DNA of 13,210 bases from Stramenopiles sp. TOSAG23-3 (Eukaryota > Sar): the NCBI GenBank assembly GCA_900128585.1, contig LT642635.1:1-13210 (forward strand), read 5' to 3'. The position numbers were made by a program, and so were the translations under genes. This document shows positions 5,838 to 13,210 of the stretch, piece after piece. Position 1 is the first letter of the stretch; every line of letters begins with the position of its first letter. The notes beneath the pieces were generated by a model. The model worked only from the letters and a program-made list of their open reading frames with translations. It had not been told where the DNA came from and searched no databases.

Positions 5838-8800
5838 ATGGCGCGACTGCACGATGCAAACGAAGTGCTGCCGGTTTACAACAAAAGGCCGGGAAAAGTG
5901 TCCCAGGTTCCTCGTCGGCGCAAATCCAAAGGGGGGAAGAAGGATGATATTCCCGTGGATCCGAGGAAGATTGAGGCCAAGCTGGCGCTGCGAGATCTTG
6001 CGAGGGAGTCCAACGCAAGAATAGGAGAAACTCTAGCCAATTTTGAAGATTTTGTGCGCAAAGACAAACGTTTCTTGCGCTCGGGAAAGACGGGCGACGC
6101 CTACCAAGCCGCTTCGGAAGCTTTTGAGGACGCCGAGTTTTTATTCACGGAAGTTGATAGAATTACCGACGAGCAAGTTGACTCCATGGAAGAAATGAAC
6201 AAATGGTTCAATAATAATATAGAAGAAGGGAGTTTAATGGAAGCTGAGTTTTTGGATGCAGAGGAGGAATCAAAGGGTTTGACAGATCTGCTGGAGACGT
6301 CAGAGCGGGTGAAGATGGACTACCTTTACACCGCTGCAAACGCGGGAAACAACATGAAAAAAATTTTTGGAAACGTCAAGAAAGCCGCAGAAGACGGGGT
6401 AAAGAATGCAGTAGCCCACGCAGAGCAGCATGTTGCCGAGATGGAAAAGCACAAGAAGGAGAAGAGAAGACTTCAAATAATTGGGGCGCTGCACCACCAC
6501 AGGGCGACCAAGAACACCGCCGGGGCGGCTGAGCCAGTCGAGGAGAAAGAAGAGGCGACGAAGGGCCCGAAGCCCAACGTCAAAGGTTTGCTCGGCGCAG
6601 CTAGCAAGTTCAAGACTAAAAAAAAGGTTAAGGAGCCCGAGGTGAAAGAGAGGGAACCGGAGGAGAGCGATTTGGACTACTACAACAGAACAAGGAAAGA
6701 TAAAATAGTCAGCGAGTCAGAGGAAGAGGAGGAAGAAGTTGTGGAAGAGGAAGACGATGAGTTCAAGGAATTGCTGGACCAAATAGCGACTATGAAAGCA
6801 GAAATGGACGAATTGAAGAAGCAGAAAAAGGAAGACGAGACGAAGGTCAAAATGGCCGAGGCAAAAGTGGACCAGTTGACGCAGAAATTTGCTGCGTACC
6901 GACAGGACACCGACAACAAAGAAGTCAACTTCCGGCGTCAGAAGGCGTCGCTGAACGAACAGCTGATGCGTGAGTCTACGAGGGCCAGGGAAAAGGAGTT
7001 GGAAGAGCGAGCAAAGTTTGAAGCAGAGACTTTCATTCACAAGTCTGCAAATAGAAAGGGCGCTGAAGCTTCTAAGATCAAAGAAAAGGCCCTTCGAAAG
7101 GAAATTCATGGGCTCCAGGATAAGCTGCAAAAGTTAATAGTTGTAAAAGAGAAGCAAGACGAAGAACTTGAGGAGTTGCGAATTGAAGTTGCAAAGCCGA
7201 AGATCGAGCCAGAGGAGTACGAACGAGTGTGTCAGTTACAAAGAGAAACGGACGATGCATTGGCCGTCTTGCAGACGGAATTCGGACAGTTTAAGATTGA
7301 TGCAGCACAAGAAAAAAAGATGCTGGAGCAGAAAATTTTTGATGCGCAAGAAGAGACCGAGAAGGAACGGCAGAAGGTCCAAGAAACGCTAAAGCGCGCT
7401 TTGGCCGCAGAAAAACAGGTGGAAAACCTAGAGAAGGAGGTCAAAAATTTAGAGCAAAAACTCATTGAAGCGGAAGAAGAAAAAATTCGCGCAGTCGCGG
7501 AAGAGCGGGAAAGAGGGGAGAAGCTGCTTGCGGAGCAGGTGCTCAAAACAGAGGCAGAGACCGCAAGAGCAGACGCCGCTGAGGAAGAAGTGGAAAGGCT
7601 CGAAGCTGAGATAGAGGATTTAAAAATTCAGCACGCGAAAGAGGTTGAGAAGCTCACGAACAGAATCGAAACTCTGGAGCACGAAGTCGACGTTTTGAAG
7701 GAGTTTGCAACGGACATAATGGGCAGCGCTATCGAGCTTACGTCAAAGGGGGGGGAGCAGTGCAGAGTAATTATTGAAGAGCATTACAGGGCTGACAAGC
7801 TTAAGAAGTACATCGAAGTGGGAAATTCGGAGCCCGATGAGGAGGCGATACTGGACTCCTCCAAATTGGACGGCATGCCAATTGTGGCAGAAATCTTGCA
7901 CGTAGCCGTGGATCTGACAAGTGCCAGCCATGCAGACGTGGAAGAGTACGGGAAGCTCGTCTCCGATTTTGACAGTGGGAAGTCCCTTCGGGACTTGATA
8001 TTTGCGGTGGAAAACACAACGGCTGTGAAAACGGGGCTCATCGAAGCTCCCGAAAGTACGAAGGCGATCGATAAACGGCTTGAGGAGAGTCAGAAATCGA
8101 TTGACAAATGCCGTGTTCGACTGGCCACAAGTGGAGATATAACTGCGGACAAAGCCAAAAAGTACATAAAGGCGGGAATAGACACAGCCATGACTGCACT
8201 AATATCGAATAAAACTGACCGGGCCGCCAACCGAGTTCAAATTAGAGATGATGCTCGAAAGCTTGCAAAAGAAAAGGCCGAGGCACTCTTGGCTTGTCTT
8301 CGCGGCGACAGGGAGGAGGCCTACGCGCACGCGGACAGTCTGGCGACCCCATTAGTGCAGACGTCGCAGCTGCTTCACAGGCTCCGTTACTACCTAGAGA
8401 CGTCGTGGGAGGACGAGAAGGAAGATGCTGACGTCCTGATTGCGGAAGTTCATAAGCTGGAGAGCAACAACGTCGTTCGAAAAATGGTTGGAGAATGCTT
8501 CGATTTGGCCTTGCCAAAGCTGAAAAAGAAACCCGTGAACGACCTGGTTGCCTTGATCATTCAACGTCGGAACATTGTTCGGTCGATACGCCTTGGGCGT
8601 GTCGACGATCCGCCATTGAAACCAGAAAAAATAAAGAAGCTCAATAACAATCTTAAGGCCGTTGTCGAGAAGATGTCGAAACTGCGCGCCTCAATGAAGT
8701 CGATGGTGGACGTTTCTGACGAACACTTCGACTGGTACTTTCCATTTATGGGAAAGCTTGAGCACACCGACGACATGCTCGGTCTTGTCGATCGCGGGGA

Positions 8801-11186
8801 GCAGCACGAGGCCAAGAGGCTGGAGATAGGGGGGGAGATTGAGAAGATCGAAAACGCGCAAAACGGGGTATTGGGGGAACTTCAAAAGCACAGAACAAAA
8901 AAATCTGCCGAGCGGGTTCAATCTCGCAATGTTGCAATTGCAGAGAAGGTCGAGAAAACGAAGGCCCTTATTGAATCCTTGGAGCTCGGCGTGGAAAGAC
9001 GAAACGGGGCGATTACGATAACGCTAGATCAAATCAAGCTGCTGAAGAAGGCGCTAACAGACCACTCGATTCTTCTGCAAAAGTTGAAGGTACACGCAGG
9101 GTCGCATGGGAAAATACACGAACGGGGAAAACTTGTGGCAGCTGCGCACAAACTGGAGCTAGAATCAACAATTGTGACCAGTATAGTTGGTCCTTGCATT
9201 GACTTGCGAGCTGCGGAAAAGAAAATTATAAAAATACTGCGAGACACACAAATGGTGGTGTACGAGAACATGCTTCGCCTGAGCTACGAGACAGACGAGA
9301 AGGAGAGGGAAGCCATCAAAAGTTCGCTTGAAAAAGGCTTCGAAACGGTCCGAAAATCGAAATCGGACTTCATCCGCAGCGGAGGGATGTGCGACCTCAT
9401 GGACGAAGAGAATGCGACAAGAGACCAGGAAAATGACGTTCAGCAACACTTAAATGCAGAAGCGGATCTAGCAACATTGACCCTCCAGCTGCAGCTAGAC
9501 CCAGGCAGCCAAAGCCTAATGGAGCAGGTACAGCTGGCGACGAACAACGTTGAATCCCTGTCGATGACTATTGTGAAGCGTCGACAGAGTTTGGCAATGG
9601 TGCTCTTTGATTTTGAAGACGAAGAGGCGAAGAAGCCGAGCCCGCTTCAGCTCGAACGCGATGCGCTAAAGGTCAAGCTAGAGGCCACTGAAACCGAGTA
9701 CGAACAGTCCAAGGTAACTTGGGAAGGGGAGAAAACTACTCTGACCGAAGACTTGAGCGAGACAAAGACTTCGCTCGAGGAAGCCATGAAAGAGTTAATG
9801 AGGCTCCAGGCTACCGATATCGACACTGTCCTTGACAACCAGAGCAAGGAACGGTTTGCCTTGGCCATGCTATCCTTTAAAATAGAAGATGCAATCCGAT
9901 ACCTGTCCAGGCAAGCACCCTTGAGTGCAGAGAGCTCAAAGCCACAGATTCCGTCGAAAAAAAATATGTGGATAGCAAATAGAACCAAGGTGCAGAATGT
10001 GGCGGAGGGGGTCGAAGTAAAAGAGAGGGACCAGTCTGACCTGACCCCGCCGCTGGTTTCCAAAGAAGTGCAAACGTTGCTGAAGCACATTGAAAAATGC
10101 GTTGGTACCATTATGAAGCTTGAGTTTGATAGCGAGAGTGGCGGGGGCGGCGGGGGCTCCTACGGTGGAGGGGCAGATCGGCCCGACGCCAGGCCAATGA
10201 AGAGCATCAAAAAGAGCCTACGGATTTCAAGGGCAGACGGTAAAGGCCGAGGGCAGCCCGGTGTAAAAGGAAAGATCGAACCGAAGAACCTGTCTGCTAT
10301 TGCCCACATGCGTCATGTTGTCGCTGACCAGAAAAGACAAATGTCCATATTGGAAATCGAACTGAAGGCGCAGACAGACCAGCATCATGGGTACGGTGAG
10401 CTCGAGGCGACCGAACGTCGGGTGCGGAAAGACAAGAAGTACAAACGGATCAAGTCCAAGGCACGAATGCAGAATTTGAACAACGGCCTGAAGATGCAGC
10501 GAATCAACGAAGTCTTGGAAAAAGCCACTGGCGAGAATGTTAGCGAGTCGGAAAAAAAGGCACTAATGCATCGAAAGACGAAACTGGAATTCGAAATGCA
10601 AAAAGGCAACGAAATGATCGAATCAGCGGAGCAGAAACGGGAGGAAAATTTACTGTATGCTCTCTCTGCGCTGGAACGAGTCCAGGTTGCAGCCGAGACT
10701 ATAATATCTGACCTGCCCTCGAACGAAGTTCTGGACAGAGCGTTTGAAAAAAGAGAGGAGCTTCGGAGGAAAATGATGTCGTCTGGAACGGAATCGGGAA
10801 AGTTTCCTTCGTTAACGGGTCAGGGTTACCCCCACCTTCACGTTAGCGCGACCGTTCGCGAGGTCAACATATCTTCGCCGTCGACAAAAGCGCGACAGCG
10901 AACGCCGTCGAAGATGTCCTCCTTCGGGAGCTCAGCGCCACGGACAGCATTCACCGACCGGCAGGCCGGCTCCAGTTCAGGCAATGAAAGGACCACGACT
11001 GGCAGCAGCGTGAACAAGTACATAAAACAGGGTTTGTTTGTTGGGCAGATCGAGAGTGCGGACATGTCGAAGCATATCCGACGGGCCAGGAGCATGAGCA
11101 CACTTGGCAACAAAGTCAGCCCCGTGGCCATGAGAAGAACGTCTCCCAACATGCCACCGTGGTTTCCTGCAAAAGACACGTTTTAG
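5838..11186 (+). CDS. giant coiled-coil protein of unknown family (1782 aa)
   Basis: I do not recognise this protein. The first in-frame ATG is at 5838; the frame stays open upstream to a TAG at 5778, and ends with TAG at 11184-11186. Residue numbers count from that ATG. A basic N-terminus (20-36) leads into a helical region (45-215). An acidic Glu/Asp run (292-308) precedes a long heptad-like coiled coil (about 305-625, very rich in E/K/Q/L). Residues 630-1260 are less charged and probably helical-globular, with weak repeats: KL[D/E] followed by a hydrophobic block ending in DL at 676-693, 873-890 and 1105-1123, and ADKxKKYIxxG at 652-662 and 770-780. More coiled coil follows (1265-1325, 1495-1650), interrupted by a Gly-rich linker (1435-1446). 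The C-terminal ~130 residues are Ser/Pro/Arg-rich with several SP/TP and RxxS sites. No signal peptide, membrane helix or motor/kinase motif is visible. The architecture suggests a cytoskeletal, centrosomal/basal-body or scaffold protein; this is inference. Frame certain, function unknown. Confidence 0.88.
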   Translation: MARLHDANEVLPVYNKRPGKVSQVPRRRKSKGGKKDDIPVDPRKIEAKLALRDLARESNARIGETLANFEDFVRKDKRFLRSGKTGDAYQAASEAFEDAEFLFTEVDRITDEQVDSMEEMNKWFNNNIEEGSLMEAEFLDAEEESKGLTDLLETSERVKMDYLYTAANAGNNMKKIFGNVKKAAEDGVKNAVAHAEQHVAEMEKHKKEKRRLQIIGALHHHRATKNTAGAAEPVEEKEEATKGPKPNVKGLLGAASKFKTKKKVKEPEVKEREPEESDLDYYNRTRKDKIVSESEEEEEEVVEEEDDEFKELLDQIATMKAEMDELKKQKKEDETKVKMAEAKVDQLTQKFAAYRQDTDNKEVNFRRQKASLNEQLMRESTRAREKELEERAKFEAETFIHKSANRKGAEASKIKEKALRKEIHGLQDKLQKLIVVKEKQDEELEELRIEVAKPKIEPEEYERVCQLQRETDDALAVLQTEFGQFKIDAAQEKKMLEQKIFDAQEETEKERQKVQETLKRALAAEKQVENLEKEVKNLEQKLIEAEEEKIRAVAEERERGEKLLAEQVLKTEAETARADAAEEEVERLEAEIEDLKIQHAKEVEKLTNRIETLEHEVDVLKEFATDIMGSAIELTSKGGEQCRVIIEEHYRADKLKKYIEVGNSEPDEEAILDSSKLDGMPIVAEILHVAVDLTSASHADVEEYGKLVSDFDSGKSLRDLIFAVENTTAVKTGLIEAPESTKAIDKRLEESQKSIDKCRVRLATSGDITADKAKKYIKAGIDTAMTALISNKTDRAANRVQIRDDARKLAKEKAEALLACLRGDREEAYAHADSLATPLVQTSQLLHRLRYYLETSWEDEKEDADVLIAEVHKLESNNVVRKMVGECFDLALPKLKKKPVNDLVALIIQRRNIVRSIRLGRVDDPPLKPEKIKKLNNNLKAVVEKMSKLRASMKSMVDVSDEHFDWYFPFMGKLEHTDDMLGLVDRGEQHEAKRLEIGGEIEKIENAQNGVLGELQKHRTKKSAERVQSRNVAIAEKVEKTKALIESLELGVERRNGAITITLDQIKLLKKALTDHSILLQKLKVHAGSHGKIHERGKLVAAAHKLELESTIVTSIVGPCIDLRAAEKKIIKILRDTQMVVYENMLRLSYETDEKEREAIKSSLEKGFETVRKSKSDFIRSGGMCDLMDEENATRDQENDVQQHLNAEADLATLTLQLQLDPGSQSLMEQVQLATNNVESLSMTIVKRRQSLAMVLFDFEDEEAKKPSPLQLERDALKVKLEATETEYEQSKVTWEGEKTTLTEDLSETKTSLEEAMKELMRLQATDIDTVLDNQSKERFALAMLSFKIEDAIRYLSRQAPLSAESSKPQIPSKKNMWIANRTKVQNVAEGVEVKERDQSDLTPPLVSKEVQTLLKHIEKCVGTIMKLEFDSESGGGGGGSYGGGADRPDARPMKSIKKSLRISRADGKGRGQPGVKGKIEPKNLSAIAHMRHVVADQKRQMSILEIELKAQTDQHHGYGELEATERRVRKDKKYKRIKSKARMQNLNNGLKMQRINEVLEKATGENVSESEKKALMHRKTKLEFEMQKGNEMIESAEQKREENLLYALSALERVQVAAETIISDLPSNEVLDRAFEKREELRRKMMSSGTESGKFPSLTGQGYPHLHVSATVREVNISSPSTKARQRTPSKMSSFGSSAPRTAFTDRQAGSSSGNERTTTGSSVNKYIKQGLFVGQIESADMSKHIRRARSMSTLGNKVSPVAMRRTSPNMPPWFPAKDTF

Positions 11187-11278
11187 GGACAGAAAGAGAC
11201 GGTTGGGCGGAAGAAAAACACTTGTAATGTACGTACGTAAATACTAATCTTTCCAGTGTACCAGTAATCACGAGCGAG
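11187..11278. terminator. 92-bp convergent 3' region
   Basis: The stops of the 1782-aa gene and the THNSL2-like gene face each other across 92 bp, so both transcripts must terminate or overlap here. The gap holds TGTAA followed by TGTACGTACGTAA (about 11224-11240), including the palindrome TACGTACGTA at 11230-11239. TGTAA is a known poly(A) signal in green algae, but one occurrence is not evidence of use. No AATAAA was seen on either strand. Confidence 0.35.
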
Positions 11279-12823
11279 CTAATTTTCTTCTTTGCCTAAA
11301 CGCTCCTTCCACCCTTGGGAGATTGCCCGAAAATGTTCCTCGAGGTACTTGGTCCAATCCTTGCTCTTCTCCAAATACACAGCGCTCCCTTCCTCCTGCT
11401 CGAGCTTCAGCAGTGCACTAATGTTCCGGTGTGACCGATCGTCGTCGGAGAGCCACCAGAAATGGTCGTCCGTTTTTGCAGACCCTTCGTTAACTAGAGC
11501 CTTTACAATAGCATCCGGAAACTTTGAAGGGTGGGCGCAAGCCATGCAGACAATCGTACACTCGCTCCCTTTTCGAATCTCTATGTCGGCGGTTGCAACC
11601 CCCACGGCAGTGTGCGGATCCAGAGTATATCGGTCGGACGATCGATAAACCTTCTGAATCGTTTCCAGTGTTTTCTCGTCGTCGCAAAAGCTCGAGTGTA
11701 CCCCCAGCGCGCGGATGGACTGCACAACTTCTCCCGACAGCCTCATCTCACCGGTCGCTTTGAAATTCATCATCAGGCTGTTGATATCGCCCCCGCCCAC
11801 GCTTGCAAGGTACAACAGTCGCTCCACATTGTACGGCACCTGAATGTCCATGGACGGGGAAAGGGTTACCAGAACGTTCCGCCTCACTTCCGTGTCCCCA
11901 GTGCTCAAGAGCCGGTGAAGCACGCAGTTTGAATTTGTGCAGGCGAACAGACGCTTCACGGGCAGACCCATGAGCCTTGCAATGGCCCCGGCCGTGATGT
12001 GGCCAGCGGCGCCCGTTGGGACCGAAAAGTCAAGGCACTCGCCTTCGTTTACGGAGGGGTACACCTGCAGATATGCCCAGAAATAATGGATTGTTTGAAC
12101 GATCAACCGACAAAAATTAACGCTATTGACGGACCCGAGGGAATGCTCCCGTTTGAAATCTTGCATGGAAAACAGTTTTTCCATTGGAACGTCAAGGTCG
12201 TCCGACGATCCTTCCACACCAATAACGTAGACGTTCGGGTCCGATACAGTAGTCATCTGAAGCTCTTGAATTTTGCTTATTCCCATACCTCTCGGGTACA
12301 GCACCGTGATCGAAACGAACGGGAGGCCCCGGACCGACTCTATAGCAGAGGACCCCGTGTCTCCGCTGGTTCCGACAAGCAGGTTCAGCACTTTCTTCGG
12401 TTCCCCTTCCTTGACCTGGGCGTTGTGCTTTTCCAAAAAGTACGACAAAAGCTTCCCCAAAACTTGAAGGCCCAAATCTTTGAACGCAAGCGTCGGCCCG
12501 TGCCACAGTTCACACACGCGAAGCTGTCCGTCCACTTTCTTCAACTTACAAACCGAGGGAGTACCGAATCTTTCGAAGCTTGCCTTGCACAAGTTCAATA
12601 AGTCCTTCTCCGGGATCTCTTCCCTGGAGATGAACAAAGACATGATCTCAGCGGCAAGGCTTTCATAGCTCAATCCTGCCCACGCTCGCAATGTTTCCCT
12701 AGACACTTTCGGGACAACTTGTGGCATTATCATCCCATTGTCTTCTGCCCACCCGGAAAAGATTGCTTCCTCAAAAGAGTAAATTCTCTTGGCATCTTGG
12801 TCACGACAGGAAACGTACTTCAT
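11279..12823 (-). CDS. threonine synthase-like PLP enzyme, THNSL2 (phospholyase) type
   Basis: This 514-aa protein is a full-length fold-type II PLP enzyme of the threonine synthase family. It begins MKYVSCRD, matching the conserved family N-terminus (M-K/W-Y-V-S-T-R-G), which fixes the start. The PLP lysine is K115 in GPTLAFKDLG; GTSGDTGSSA (151-160) is the substrate/phosphate-binding loop; the SVNSVNFCRLIVQ block (231-243) is characteristic of the family. The PLP-phosphate loop reads VPTGAAGH (268-275) and is followed by MDIQVPYNVER (325-335). Both variants match my recollection of animal THNSL2, whereas canonical bacterial/fungal threonine synthases have V-P-T-G-N-F-G. Mouse THNSL2 (TSH2) is known as a phospholyase that converts O-phosphohomoserine and phosphothreonine to 2-oxobutyrate. 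Threonine synthesis from O-phosphohomoserine remains possible. No obvious transit peptide, so cytosolic is the best guess. It converges with the 1782-aa gene at its 3' end. Confidence 0.88.
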   Translation of the reverse strand: MKYVSCRDQDAKRIYSFEEAIFSGWAEDNGMIMPQVVPKVSRETLRAWAGLSYESLAAEIMSLFISREEIPEKDLLNLCKASFERFGTPSVCKLKKVDGQLRVCELWHGPTLAFKDLGLQVLGKLLSYFLEKHNAQVKEGEPKKVLNLLVGTSGDTGSSAIESVRGLPFVSITVLYPRGMGISKIQELQMTTVSDPNVYVIGVEGSSDDLDVPMEKLFSMQDFKREHSLGSVNSVNFCRLIVQTIHYFWAYLQVYPSVNEGECLDFSVPTGAAGHITAGAIARLMGLPVKRLFACTNSNCVLHRLLSTGDTEVRRNVLVTLSPSMDIQVPYNVERLLYLASVGGGDINSLMMNFKATGEMRLSGEVVQSIRALGVHSSFCDDEKTLETIQKVYRSSDRYTLDPHTAVGVATADIEIRKGSECTIVCMACAHPSKFPDAIVKALVNEGSAKTDDHFWWLSDDDRSHRNISALLKLEQEEGSAVYLEKSKDWTKYLEEHFRAISQGWKERLGKEEN

Positions 12824-13210
12824 GATCGTCGTTGCACGTTACATTCACACGTGCCACAGGGTTTCAAAACGATAAAATTGACGTTTCTGTCATAGTCTTG
12901 GTTTAATTTTACAAGCAATGAAACGATGTTACGAATGGAGTTAATTTTTTAGTAGTAAATTTCTGGATACGCAATACGAACGCACTACACACTCACTCCT
13001 CCGTCGTCGCACGTCGTCGCACCACCTCTTTTTCTCTTTTCCTCTTTTTTTATTTTAATGTAGACACAGCATAGGTAACGGAAATAGACGAAACATTGCG
13101 GAGTCAAGTATCTTTGGCGCGGAATTGAAAAGTTGCAAAGGACTTTGCGTTAACTATTTGAGACAAAGAGATCTTTATGAAAAAAGGGTATTTTTTCTAA
13201 ATTTAAAGCG
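12824..13210. other. 5' flank of the THNSL2-like gene
   Basis: This stretch holds the promoter and leader of the minus-strand THNSL2-like gene and ends at the window edge. It contains a perfect two-copy tandem repeat of CGTCGTCGCA (13002-13021), a pyrimidine-rich run of TTTTTCTCTTTTCC type near 13029-13050, and otherwise AT-rich DNA. No gene was seen on either strand. Confidence 0.6.
13002..13021. repeat. two perfect 10-bp tandem copies, CGTCGTCGCA
   Basis: Two head-to-tail copies of CGTCGTCGCA occur about 180 bp upstream of the THNSL2-like start codon. It is a GC-rich island within AT-rich flank, so it may be a duplicated transcription-factor site or a minor slippage product. Confidence 0.6.

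Noticed and set aside
11999-12601. 200-codon plus-strand frame opposite the THNSL2-like gene
   Set aside because: The minus strand encodes the PLP lysine motif and other family blocks in this exact stretch, so the plus frame is a shadow.

Overview
The window reads as nuclear DNA of a compact, intron-poor microbial eukaryote. It carries a mitochondrial-type carrier, a spliceosomal U5-associated protein of the CD2BP2/LIN1 family, a threonine-synthase-like enzyme of the animal THNSL2 type, and two large coiled-coil proteins. All five genes are single uninterrupted reading frames read with the standard code. Coding DNA is visibly richer in G+C than the gaps, which are AT-rich and full of homopolymer, CTT, AAT and AAAG tracts. 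I cannot assign a lineage from this sequence alone; an alga or other protist is the reasonable guess. There are no bacterial operon features, CRISPR arrays, insertion sequences, rRNA or recognisable tRNA genes.

Layout: 1-130 is a compound AAAG microsatellite, cut by the window edge. 131-785 is an AT-rich 5' flank. 786-1940 (+) encodes a carnitine/ornithine-type mitochondrial carrier with an unusually long loop. 1941-2434 is a gap holding a 28-bp perfect palindrome. 2435-3193 (+) encodes a CD2BP2/LIN1-like protein that lacks the usual C-terminal GYF domain. It converges, with 131 bp between stops, on 3325-4896 (-), a 523-aa basic coiled-coil protein of unknown family. Then comes a ~940-bp AT-rich divergent promoter region, followed by 5838-11183/11186 (+), a 1782-aa coiled-coil protein of unknown family with weak internal repeats. 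It converges, with 92 bp between stops, on 11279-12823 (-), a THNSL2/threonine-synthase-like PLP enzyme. The last ~390 bp are that gene's 5' flank.

The genes do not form one pathway. Carrier, splicing factor and PLP enzyme are unrelated housekeeping functions. The one suggestive pair is the two unknown coiled-coil proteins, which are transcribed divergently from one shared intergenic region and could be co-expressed cytoskeletal or scaffold components (inference only). The most interesting items are the 1782-aa protein with its degenerate repeats, the carrier's modified second signature and ~70-residue loop, the missing GYF domain, and the palindrome between the first two genes. I found no convincing evidence of a wholly new system.
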